A program made the translations under genes and the position numbers. From Sphingobacterium phlebotomi (GTDB lineage Bacteria > Bacteroidota > Bacteroidia > Sphingobacteriales > Sphingobacteriaceae), in the NCBI RefSeq assembly GCF_008180195.1, contig NZ_VTAV01000001.1, positions 1-64,000 of the forward strand: a stretch of DNA of 64,000 bases. Direction: 5' to 3'. Shown here piece by piece: positions 7,543 through 16,401 of this stretch. A model generated the notes under the pieces. The model was not told the DNA's origin. It did no database searches and was given only the letters and a program-made list of their open reading frames with translations. Every line of letters begins with the position of its first letter. The first letter of the stretch is position 1.

Positions 7543-10500
7543 TGGAGGATATATGCTATCATATCTATGTTTGGGTAAAACGTAACAGGCTCCTTGCTGC
7601 TATCGTTGCATTATCGTTTTTAGCGGGCTGTGGTCTGCTGGCTTCCAAGCTTCGTTTTGAAGAAGATATTACCCAGATTATCCCAAAAAATGAGCGAACA
7701 GATGAATTCTCGAAGGTACTGAAACAGCTAAATTTTGCGGATAAAATAACGGTTTTAATCGAAAAGGAGGACAGGACTACAACACGTGTGTTAACAGCGG
7801 TGGCTACAGCATTTGTAGATTCTATTGCAACAGACAGTTCTTATATCCGTGGGATTACCGGCAGGATTGAACAGGAAGAAATGGAGGATACCTACGATTT
7901 TGTTTATCAAAATCTACCTTTATTTTTGGATAAGCGGGATTATCGTACCCTAGCAGACCGCTTGCAGCCTGACTCTATTTCGGAAAGGATGTCGCAAAAT
8001 TATCGAACACTGATTTCGCCGACCGGTCTTATCATGCGCCGATTTATCCAAAAAGATCCATTGGGATTAGCCGTGTTGGGGTTGCAAAAAATGCAACAGC
8101 ATACGGTAGGCGAAAATTTTATGCTATACGATGGATTTATAGCGACAAAAGACACCAGCCAATTGCTGCTTTTTCTAGATCCGACATTCCAAGGAGCGGA
8201 CACCGAACATAATACCGCTCTGGTAGAACATCTTAAGCGTTTGCGGGACACCTTGCAGCAACAATTTGAGCAGAAAGCCGCCATTTCCTACTACGGAACA
8301 GCTTTTATTGCGGTAGCGAATGCCAAGCAGATAAAGATGGACATTTCAACGACGGTACTGATCTCCATGTCTGTATTAATGTTGCTGCTTATCTTATTCT
8401 ATCGAAAAATCTATATTCCCCTACTTGTTTTTATACCCACTGTTTTCGCAGCCTTGTTTGGGATGGCTTGTCTTTATCTTTATAAGCCTGTTATTTCTGC
8501 TATATCACTCAGCGTGGCAGCCGTGTTGATCGGAATTACCATTGATTATGCTTTACATATCCTGACACACTATAAGAAATCAGGGAATGTTCGTGCGCTT
8601 TATCGTGAACTGACGCGTCCACTGCTCATGAGCGGAGCTACCAATGCGGTCGTATTTCTATGCCTGTTATTTGTACATTCGGAAGCGCTGGTGGATTTGG
8701 GCATCTTTGCATCGATATGTATTTTTTCTTCGGCTGTTTTCACGTTGCTTATCGTCCCACATCTTTATCATCCGCAACAAGAACTTCGGCATCATTCGGT
8801 ATTGGATAAGCTGGCCGCATTCCCTTTTGAGCGGAGTAAGGTGCTGATCGCGGTTTGTTTAGTGTTGATCGTGTTGAGCTGCTTTACGAGTGCGCGAGTA
8901 AGGTATAATGATAATCTCGCTGATTTAAATTTTGTGCCGACAGCACTACAGAAGATAGCGCATAAATTAGATAAACTCACCAATACATCCGCTAAATCTG
9001 TGTATTTGGTAGCTACAGGCAAAACTTTTGAAGACGCGGCACAAAAGACAGATCGTTTGACGGCTTATCTGAACGAGGCGAAAGCAAAAAAGGATATTGT
9101 AGATTATAACGGATTACAGGTTGTGCCTTTATCGACGACTTTACAGCAAGGTAAAATAGCATCGTGGAACCAATTTTGGGAAAACCATAGTAAGGATGAC
9201 CTGATCTCCCATCTCCAGCAGGAAGGCGGAAAATATGATTTTGACGTGGAAACCCATGCCGAGTTTTATAGATTTTTGCGTGAGCGGCCTCAAACTTTAG
9301 CATGGCGCGATTTTCAATCGCAACGCGTGTTGGGATTATCGGATTTTGTAGCCGAGCAGGATGGTTTCTTTACCATTTCCACCTTAGTAAAACTAGATGA
9401 TGCTAAACGGGAACCGTTCCTTCGCGCTATGGAGGACAATGCGGACGTCTTCGTTGTGGACCGTCAACACCTGAACGAAACGTTTTTAGGGCAATTACGC
9501 GATGATTTCAACCGTTTGGTAAGCTATTCGTTCATCGCGGTACTCGGTATACTTTGGGTGTTTTTTCGCCGTTTCGAACTGGTCTTGTTGAGTGCAATCC
9601 CCATCGGTCTTACCGGATTGGTTACCGCAGGGCTTATGGGTTTGTTCGGGTTAGAATTTAATATATTTAGTGCTATTGTGTGTACGTTGGTTTTTGGACA
9701 TGGCGTGGATTTCAGCATATTTATGACCGCCGCTTTGCAGAAACAGTATAGTACGACTAACGGTACGCTACAAACCTACCGTACGTCGATCTTGCTCGCC
9801 GTATTGACTACCGTATTGGCGATTGGTGCGTTGGTGTTCGCTAAACATCCCGCCCTGTTGTCTATTGCATCTGTTTCCCTGATAGGCGTATTTGCCGCCG
9901 TCATTATTACCTTCGTATTTTACCCGATTTTGTTCCACTTCTTTATTTCGAACCGGGCGAAACAGGGCAGGTCTCCCTTTACGATCACGATCCTATTACT
10001 GTCCTTGTTGTTTTTTGCTTATTATGGCATAGGGTGTTTGGTCGTTTCGTTTTTTTGTCGGGTGATCGTGGCTATTTTGCCCTTATCAAAGGAGAGGAAA
10101 GACGCATTTTTTAGGAAAACCATGTCTGCGTTTATGAAATCTGTGTTATACCTTCATCCCCCGACAAAGCATAAGACAATGAATGTGTACGGAGAAACAT
10201 TTGATAAACCCGCTGTTATTATTGCCAATCATAGTTCATTTCTCGATACCCTATCTCTTGGTATGCTTGTTCCGAAGGGTATTTTTCTGGTCAACGACTG
10301 GGTCTGGAATTCTCCTGTCTTTGGACGAGCAGTAAGAGCATTAGGATTTTATCCCGTGAGTCAAGGGTTGGAAAACGGAGTGGATGTCCTTCGGGAAAAA
10401 GTTGCACAAGGTTACTCGTTGGTTGTGTTTCCAGAAGGTACGCGTTCCTACGAGAATGTAGTGAAACGGTTTCATAAAGGTGCATTTTATCTTGCCGAGC

Positions 10501-11192
10501 AATTGCAGCTGGATATCCTACCTATTTATCTTTTAGGGAATGGCGATGTATTGCCCAAAGGTGATGTGCTTATTTTCGGAGGAGCCATGACGCCAGTGAT
10601 CGGAGAGCGTATACGCCCGGATGATGCTTCCTTCGGTAACGGCTATCTGGAACGAACCAAACGTATCATGCGACACTTCCGAAAGCAATATCGTGCGTGG
10701 CGCCAAAAAGAAGAAGACATGTTCTATTTCCGAAAGAAATTGCAACTTGCTTATTATTTTAAGGACGAGGATATTTTACGGTCGGTAAAGTATCATATAG
10801 CGCAATTTGCCGCTCACTATCATGAACTTCATCGATACTTGGGTGAGGCTGTTCAGGTAGCACATGTTTCAGATACACATGGTGAATTTGATTACTTGTT
10901 GTCGTTACAGAGCGGAAACCGGAAAGTGCTTGGTATCATTGCAGATGAAGAGAAACGTGCGGTGGCGGAGAGTATATATTGGATAAAACAGCGTCAAGTC
11001 CGTTTTGCACCGCATACGGAAGGAGGATATACGGTGCTCGTTGTCCATCCGCAGATAGCGGTAGCCAGTTTAACGGCTTCCTTTTTGGAGACCTTTGAAG
11101 AAATCTATATCTTTAGAAGAGTGCAGACATTACAGACTTTAGGATGGAAGGAAGATGCACTTTCTGATTCATTGATTCGCTATTATAAATGA
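7542..11192 (+). CDS. MMPL/RND-type lipid exporter fused to PlsC-like acyltransferase
   Basis: This is a very long (1216 aa) fusion. Residues 1-~840 are an RND/MMPL permease with two repeats, each of one helix, a periplasmic loop and five helices (helix clusters near 265-420 and 660-830). Next comes a PlsC/LPLAT acyltransferase with NHSSFLDTL (His897, Asp902) and FPEGTRS (Pro964-Glu965-Gly966). The last ~150 residues form a third part with a nucleotide-fold-like pattern (RKVLGIIADEEKRAVAES), perhaps a degenerate methyltransferase. It should both attach an acyl group to, or esterify, the pigment and move it across the inner membrane. The start overlaps the GT2 stop by one base. Confidence 0.85.
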   Translation: MEDICYHIYVWVKRNRLLAAIVALSFLAGCGLLASKLRFEEDITQIIPKNERTDEFSKVLKQLNFADKITVLIEKEDRTTTRVLTAVATAFVDSIATDSSYIRGITGRIEQEEMEDTYDFVYQNLPLFLDKRDYRTLADRLQPDSISERMSQNYRTLISPTGLIMRRFIQKDPLGLAVLGLQKMQQHTVGENFMLYDGFIATKDTSQLLLFLDPTFQGADTEHNTALVEHLKRLRDTLQQQFEQKAAISYYGTAFIAVANAKQIKMDISTTVLISMSVLMLLLILFYRKIYIPLLVFIPTVFAALFGMACLYLYKPVISAISLSVAAVLIGITIDYALHILTHYKKSGNVRALYRELTRPLLMSGATNAVVFLCLLFVHSEALVDLGIFASICIFSSAVFTLLIVPHLYHPQQELRHHSVLDKLAAFPFERSKVLIAVCLVLIVLSCFTSARVRYNDNLADLNFVPTALQKIAHKLDKLTNTSAKSVYLVATGKTFEDAAQKTDRLTAYLNEAKAKKDIVDYNGLQVVPLSTTLQQGKIASWNQFWENHSKDDLISHLQQEGGKYDFDVETHAEFYRFLRERPQTLAWRDFQSQRVLGLSDFVAEQDGFFTISTLVKLDDAKREPFLRAMEDNADVFVVDRQHLNETFLGQLRDDFNRLVSYSFIAVLGILWVFFRRFELVLLSAIPIGLTGLVTAGLMGLFGLEFNIFSAIVCTLVFGHGVDFSIFMTAALQKQYSTTNGTLQTYRTSILLAVLTTVLAIGALVFAKHPALLSIASVSLIGVFAAVIITFVFYPILFHFFISNRAKQGRSPFTITILLLSLLFFAYYGIGCLVVSFFCRVIVAILPLSKERKDAFFRKTMSAFMKSVLYLHPPTKHKTMNVYGETFDKPAVIIANHSSFLDTLSLGMLVPKGIFLVNDWVWNSPVFGRAVRALGFYPVSQGLENGVDVLREKVAQGYSLVVFPEGTRSYENVVKRFHKGAFYLAEQLQLDILPIYLLGNGDVLPKGDVLIFGGAMTPVIGERIRPDDASFGNGYLERTKRIMRHFRKQYRAWRQKEEDMFYFRKKLQLAYYFKDEDILRSVKYHIAQFAAHYHELHRYLGEAVQVAHVSDTHGEFDYLLSLQSGNRKVLGIIADEEKRAVAESIYWIKQRQVRFAPHTEGGYTVLVVHPQIAVASLTASFLETFEEIYIFRRVQTLQTLGWKEDALSDSLIRYYK

Positions 11193-12748
11193 CCGAAGGA
11201 TCACATAAACAATACGACGTCGTTATCGTGGGGAGTGGGCTCGGAGGCTTGGTGTCAGCGGTTATACTGGCAAAGGAAGGATTACGTGTTTGTGTGTTGG
11301 AAAAAAACAATCAGTTTGGCGGTAATTTACAGACGTTTTCCCGCGATAAAAAAGTGTTCGATACAGGAGTACACTATGTCGGAGGCTTAGCGGAAGGGCA
11401 GAACTTACACCGTTATTTTTCCTACCTCGGCATTATGCGACAGCTTCGGCTGGAACGCATGCCAAAAGTTTTTGACCAAATTTGTTTTGGCGATGAAGAA
11501 GTCTGTTATCCTATAGCGCAGGGCTACGATGCTTTTGTCGATTGCTTATCTGCGTCTTTCCCGGCGGAACGCTCGGCATTGATACAATATGTTGCTGATT
11601 TGCAATATACTTGTAGCGCATTCCCTTTATATTATGCTGAAGAGGGAGAAGGTTACGCATCGGAGGTTATAAATCAAAGTGTGAAGGCATATTTTACGAG
11701 ACTGACAGCGAATGAAAGGTTACGTGCCGTATTGGTAGGGAATAATTTTCTATATGCAGGCGAAGATGATAAAACCCCTTTCTACGTTCATGCACTTGCC
11801 GTAAATTCCTATATCCAAAGCGCTTACAAATGTATTCTTGGCGGTAGTCAAATCAGTAAATTACTGATTCGTGAACTACGTAAGTTAGGCGGGGGGGCGT
11901 ATAAACGGGAAGAAGTTGTGAAACTGGAAATCGAGGATGGACGAGTATGCCGTGCCATAACACACAGTGGAAAACAGGTTAAAGGAAATTTGTTTATTAT
12001 GAATGTTGACCCTAAAAGAGCATTGCAATTGGTCGGAAAAGAGCATTTTCGAAAAGCTTTTTATGATCGCATTCAAGCCTTACCTGTTACGACGTCTTCG
12101 TTTAGTTTGCATGGTGTTTTGCAACCTGGACAGGTTCGATATCAAGCGCATAATGTTTATTATCAGCAGAATACAGAATCTGTTTGGCAGGCGGCGACCT
12201 ATAAAAAAGAAGATTGGTCAAATATGTTTATGTTGTCTATGACGGAAGATCCACAACAGCCCGGTTATGCAGATACCTTTACCGTGCTAACCTATATGCA
12301 TTTTGATGAGGTGGAGGCCTGGGCAGATACGATGAATACGATGGTTCAACCAGAGGACAGAGGATGGACGTACGAAGCGTTTAAAGAAGATAAAACGGAA
12401 CAGTTATTGAACAAAGTGAAGCGTCATTTTCCCGAATTGGTGGAGGCTGTCCATCGGACATATGTATCGACTCCTTTATCCTATCGGGACTATATTGGGA
12501 TGTATCGGGGGAATTTGTACGGGCATACGAAGGATGCGCGTGATCCGTTGAAGACATTTATCGCGCCGAAAACGAAGATAGAAAATCTGTATCTGACGGG
12601 GCATGGCGTATATATGCATGGTATTTTAGGGGTTACCGTTGGGGCAATAGCGACTTGTTCCGAAATATTGGGGAAATCGTATTTATTGAGGAAGATTAAT
12701 AATGAAACAACAGATAATCATGGAGAGGCAGTCGCCACAGGAAATTAA
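11189..12748 (+). CDS. CrtI-like FAD-dependent desaturase/isomerase
   Basis: A 519-residue flavoprotein of the phytoene desaturase/CrtISO superfamily. The dinucleotide-binding motif is VVIVGSGLGGLVSAVILAKEG near residue 12, followed by CVLEKNNQFGGNLQTF and the FDTGVHYVGGL segment. The C-terminal FAD-contact motif reads NLYLTGHGVYMHGILG. In flexirubin loci such proteins are assigned to polyene or ring oxidation. Carotenoid synthesis genes (CrtB/CrtE) are absent here, so the substrate is probably the pigment polyene. It overlaps the exporter gene by 4 bases and the next gene by 47 bases if that one starts at 12702. Confidence 0.8.
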   Translation: MTEGSHKQYDVVIVGSGLGGLVSAVILAKEGLRVCVLEKNNQFGGNLQTFSRDKKVFDTGVHYVGGLAEGQNLHRYFSYLGIMRQLRLERMPKVFDQICFGDEEVCYPIAQGYDAFVDCLSASFPAERSALIQYVADLQYTCSAFPLYYAEEGEGYASEVINQSVKAYFTRLTANERLRAVLVGNNFLYAGEDDKTPFYVHALAVNSYIQSAYKCILGGSQISKLLIRELRKLGGGAYKREEVVKLEIEDGRVCRAITHSGKQVKGNLFIMNVDPKRALQLVGKEHFRKAFYDRIQALPVTTSSFSLHGVLQPGQVRYQAHNVYYQQNTESVWQAATYKKEDWSNMFMLSMTEDPQQPGYADTFTVLTYMHFDEVEAWADTMNTMVQPEDRGWTYEAFKEDKTEQLLNKVKRHFPELVEAVHRTYVSTPLSYRDYIGMYRGNLYGHTKDARDPLKTFIAPKTKIENLYLTGHGVYMHGILGVTVGAIATCSEILGKSYLLRKINNETTDNHGEAVATGN

Positions 12749-13994
12749 GGCTTATCAGGAGGAACTCTTACGAAGGCAATTGATTTATCTGCAGGCGTAC
12801 TCATCCTATTATAAACGATTGTTTGAGACCTATCATATTGACATCGATACGATTCGTACCTTAGCGGATTTGGAACGTATTCCGACGACGAGTAAAGACG
12901 ATATTCAAGCGCATAACGAAGATTTCTTTTGTGTTGGACGGGAAAAGATTATCGATTATTGTTCTACCTCGGGAACCCTAGGTAGGCCCGTAACATTCGG
13001 GCTTACGGAAGAAGATTTGGAGCGTTTAGCTTACAACGAAATGCGTTCGTTTCAAACGATTGGTGTACAGCCAGGTGACGTCGTGCAATTGATGACGACG
13101 ATAGATAGACGATTTATGGCGGGTTTGGCCTATTTTCTTGGTTTGCGGAAGCTTGGCGCTGGTATCTTACGGGTAGGCTCCGGGATTCCACCATTACAAT
13201 GGGATGTCATCTTGCAACATAAACCTCGATTTTTGATCGCTGTGCCTTCTTTTTTATTGAAGATGATCGAATATGCTGAACAGCACGGTATTGATTACCG
13301 TAACACCAGTATAGAAGCTGTTTTGTGTATAGGCGAGTCCTTGCGGGATGCTTCGCTCAACGATTCCTTACTGACCCAGCGTATACGGGAAAAGTGGCCG
13401 TTAAAATTGTATTCTACCTACGCCTCAACAGAAATGGGAGCTGCTTTTACAGAATGTGATGCTTTTCAAGGCGGACATGTGCATGAAGATCTGATTATTA
13501 TCGAGGTGTTGGACGAGGAAGGACAGCCCGTGCCCGATGGCGAAAGTGGCGAACTTGTCATCACGACCTTGGGCGTACAGGGCGTACCGTTATTACGATT
13601 TAAAACGGGTGACATTGTCCGTAAACATACTGCTCCTTGTAGTTGCGGACGCAATACCTATCGCATCGGCCCTGTTGAGGGGAGAAAGCAGCAGATGGTG
13701 AAGTACAAGGGCACGACGTTATATCCGCCAGCGATGCACGACCTGCTTGCAGGTTTTCCGGAAATCGAACACCACATCATAGAAATATCCCATAATGCTA
13801 TCGGAACGGATGAAATTGTCATTTATGTCAGTTCAGAAGATACCTCGGAAAAATTGCTACAGCAAATAAAAGATCATTTTCGGGCAAAATTGCGCGTAGC
13901 GCCCCGTGTAGAAAAGCGATCGTCAGAAGAGCTACAGCGGATTATCTTTAATCCGCTGAGCCGTAAACCGATTACGTTTATTGATAAAAGATAA
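12702..13994 (+). CDS. PaaK-like AMP-forming ligase (phenylacetate-CoA ligase family)
   Basis: A 430-residue adenylate-forming enzyme of the PaaK/coenzyme F390 synthetase family. The ATP-binding loop is YCSTSGTLGRPVTFG, followed by YSTYASTEMGAAF and RFKTGDIVRKH. A Cys-rich CSCGRNTYRIGPVEGR segment marks the PaaK type. The C-terminal AMP-binding subdomain with GRKQQMVKYKG is present. It probably activates the aromatic or fatty-acyl starter of the pigment. The start at 12702 has a GAGGAAG ribosome site 10-15 bases upstream and overlaps the oxidoreductase gene; 12720 is an alternative. It is the last gene of the operon and converges with the PUL 17 bp later. Confidence 0.8.
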   Translation: MKQQIIMERQSPQEIKAYQEELLRRQLIYLQAYSSYYKRLFETYHIDIDTIRTLADLERIPTTSKDDIQAHNEDFFCVGREKIIDYCSTSGTLGRPVTFGLTEEDLERLAYNEMRSFQTIGVQPGDVVQLMTTIDRRFMAGLAYFLGLRKLGAGILRVGSGIPPLQWDVILQHKPRFLIAVPSFLLKMIEYAEQHGIDYRNTSIEAVLCIGESLRDASLNDSLLTQRIREKWPLKLYSTYASTEMGAAFTECDAFQGGHVHEDLIIIEVLDEEGQPVPDGESGELVITTLGVQGVPLLRFKTGDIVRKHTAPCSCGRNTYRIGPVEGRKQQMVKYKGTTLYPPAMHDLLAGFPEIEHHIIEISHNAIGTDEIVIYVSSEDTSEKLLQQIKDHFRAKLRVAPRVEKRSSEELQRIIFNPLSRKPITFIDKR

Positions 13995-14011
13995 TATTCT
14001 TTTTCTCGTTG

Positions 14012-14596
14012 TTATTTGTGATGCGTGGTTGTTTGCAGTTTCACGTTTACATTTTTTGAGACCAGATACCTGTTGCTCATCAAAGCCGTCGTCCATGGGT
14101 AAATCCGTAGGTATAATGATTTTCCGGCCGGAATTTCAATATCCAGATGATCAAATTTATGTTCAACAGGAGCAGATCCGGAAACAAGCGGTATATCCGC
14201 AGCCAGATCCCTAAAGTTTACACTGTCTGACGCCCAGGCAATTTTAGCATGACCATAGGAAGAGGAATTAAAACTCAATAGCATGCTGATTTCGTTAACG
14301 GTAAGATCGTAAGAGGCATCGGGGCTTATTTTATATTCTATAAACCTGTTGTTGTTTGGGCCGGTTTCTGCGGGCCAGCTCCCCGAAGGAGGTAGGATCC
14401 TTTGACCACCGTCGCCCGAAATATAATTGTTTACAGAAAGATTATGCAGTGTCTGATGATGGGCAACGATATCTCCGGTAACCACTGCACTTTGGTCAGC
14501 GGTAAGCACCCAGCTTGCATCGGCTTTTGACTGGGCAAGCGTATGATGGGTAACCATAATTAGGAGCATAAAAGCGATGAGCAGGAGTTTTTTCAT
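14012..14596 (-). CDS. Secreted beta-sandwich protein at the PUL end
   Basis: A 194-residue exported protein. The signal peptide is LLLIAFMLLIMVTHHTLAQ, cut after AQ near residue 22. The mature part resembles a beta-sandwich domain usually appended to Bacteroidota pectate lyases and related hydrolases (segments GDIVAHHQTLHNLSV, NNRFIEYKISPDASYDLTV, IPAGKSLYLRIYPW). Here it stands alone with no catalytic module, so it may be a surface glycan-binding protein. It follows SusD by 29 bp on the same strand, which is the position often taken by SusE/F-like binding proteins. No enzymatic motif was found. Confidence 0.6.
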   Translation of the reverse strand: MKKLLLIAFMLLIMVTHHTLAQSKADASWVLTADQSAVVTGDIVAHHQTLHNLSVNNYISGDGGQRILPPSGSWPAETGPNNNRFIEYKISPDASYDLTVNEISMLLSFNSSSYGHAKIAWASDSVNFRDLAADIPLVSGSAPVEHKFDHLDIEIPAGKSLYLRIYPWTTALMSNRYLVSKNVNVKLQTTTHHK

Positions 14597-14625
14597 GATT
14601 GTTTTTTTTGTTTATAGTGATCATT

Positions 14626-16392
14626 TTAATACCCATAATCCTGTTTCAAATTGGGGTTTGCATCTGTGGCAGATTGCGGTAAAGGCATCAATTCATTACG
14701 GTTCGGCTGAAACAGTTGCGCCACGTTGTTTATCCAAACATCTGTTAATGCGACTATCCAGTTTACTCTGGTAAATCCTGAAGGAGCCCGGCTTGGTGTT
14801 GGCTGATATAGTGAATGGCTCCAGATAACTTCTGTCGATGATGGTTTATAGTACATATGCTGAGGTAGGTTTTCATAGGGCGCTTGTTTGTTTCTCATCT
14901 TGGTGAGTTCTTCCCTTACTTCGGTGATTTTTGTCCCCAACAGGTTCCATCGGATGAGGTCGTATTTTCGGATACCTTCTCCACCAAATTCGAAAGACCG
15001 CTCCTTCACAATAGCCTCAAAAAAATCGTCTTTCGTCGTGGGGGTTGACCCGATTAAGTCCATGTCACCGCCAAACCCTCTTGTCCTTACCTCTTCAAAG
15101 GCAGCTATGGCTTCGGCCGTCGGGCCGTCCCGGAGTTCGTTTTCTGCTTCGGCAAACATCAATAGAACATCAGAAAATCGGATCAAAGGCCAGTTTAACC
15201 CTGTGGCCTGTATGGCCGAACTTAATCTCGGACTAATCCAGTCCGAACGGAATTTGCCACTGGTCATATTAAGCAATGGCTGGACGGTCTTAAAATATTC
15301 GGGACTATTATAATAAGGGGCCGTGGTGACGTCTCTTCGTATATCCAGCGAGTCAAAACTGTAGAAATAAGTCGGTATGACCCTTATCTGTCCGTTGCCC
15401 AACATGGACGTATTTCCCGGAACATAAAACCTTGGCCCATCGTAATAGCCGATATTACTATCCGTTTCGCGACCCATAGCCACTTCAAACAAGACTTCAC
15501 CAAAAGGGTCAATTTTATAAGAATCTATACCGTCTTTAAACACCGCCTGAAAACTTGGGTTGAGTGTGTGCTGGTCGCGGTGTTGCATGATATCAAAACA
15601 CTCATCCCTTGCGATCTGGTAGTACTTCAAATAATCTGGTCGACGTTCCATGATCCCAGAAACCCTTCGCAATGAATACCCACCACGATAAAGCGCTAGT
15701 CTCGCCCGTAATGCTTTCACGGCACCTTTGGTAATCCTTTCGTCAGATGCAACTTCCGTTCTCCAGGGAACGAGATCGGACGCGCGTGCCAGATCGTTGA
15801 TCAGTCTGTCATATATCGTGTCGCGGTCTGTCTTATCCATAAACAGCTCGGTTTGATCGATGGATGGTTCGAAAGGGGCGGGGATATCTCCCCAGTTTCT
15901 GACCAGTTCGAGGTAAAACTGCGCCCTTAAGGTAAGGGCTTCGCCATGCAGTCTTTGGAGCTGTATTTTTTCTTCCGCTGAACCGTTTTGGTAAAGATCC
16001 ATTGCCGGGATGTTCTTTATACAGATATTGGCCCTTTCTACACCTGCATATAATTGTTCAAATGGCAAACGCAGCTGGGCGTTGGTAGGATTCAGATTAT
16101 ATCTGGATAGATCCCTCGAACTGTTGTCGGGCGCGGTGGTATTCAAAACCCCTACCATCTCATCGTTGTCATAAGGATACATCATGCTGAGACGGCTGCC
16201 ATAAGCTTGCAACCCGGCCAGCCTGTCGTATGCACCTAATACCGCACTGGTGGCATTGGGTACAGTACTGAATACATAATTTTCATCGAAGGCCGAAGGG
16301 GGATCGAGGTTTAGATAGTTATTGCAGGATAAGGTGCTTAGCAGTAATAAACTTATTGCTGTCAAATGGGTTAAGGTGTTTCTTTTCATCAT
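14626..16392 (-). CDS. SusD/RagB-family glycan-binding lipoprotein (PUL 1)
   Basis: A 588-residue outer-membrane lipoprotein that binds glycan and caps the SusC transporter. The N-terminus has a signal ending in LLSTLSC followed by NNYLNLDPP, the typical SusD start. The TPR-like helices (GEALTLRAQFYLELVRNWGDIP) and the C-terminal signature (RTRGFGGD..., RSFEFGGEGIRKYDLIRWN, ending in a NPNLKQDYGY tail) are intact. Length is normal for SusD. It lies 9 bp after susC, giving the usual SusC/SusD pair. The likely substrate is a pectin side chain, judging from the neighbouring acetylesterase; that is inference. Confidence 0.95.
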   Translation of the reverse strand: MMKRNTLTHLTAISLLLLSTLSCNNYLNLDPPSAFDENYVFSTVPNATSAVLGAYDRLAGLQAYGSRLSMMYPYDNDEMVGVLNTTAPDNSSRDLSRYNLNPTNAQLRLPFEQLYAGVERANICIKNIPAMDLYQNGSAEEKIQLQRLHGEALTLRAQFYLELVRNWGDIPAPFEPSIDQTELFMDKTDRDTIYDRLINDLARASDLVPWRTEVASDERITKGAVKALRARLALYRGGYSLRRVSGIMERRPDYLKYYQIARDECFDIMQHRDQHTLNPSFQAVFKDGIDSYKIDPFGEVLFEVAMGRETDSNIGYYDGPRFYVPGNTSMLGNGQIRVIPTYFYSFDSLDIRRDVTTAPYYNSPEYFKTVQPLLNMTSGKFRSDWISPRLSSAIQATGLNWPLIRFSDVLLMFAEAENELRDGPTAEAIAAFEEVRTRGFGGDMDLIGSTPTTKDDFFEAIVKERSFEFGGEGIRKYDLIRWNLLGTKITEVREELTKMRNKQAPYENLPQHMYYKPSSTEVIWSHSLYQPTPSRAPSGFTRVNWIVALTDVWINNVAQLFQPNRNELMPLPQSATDANPNLKQDYGY

Positions 16393-16401
16393 GTAGAGGC
16401 T

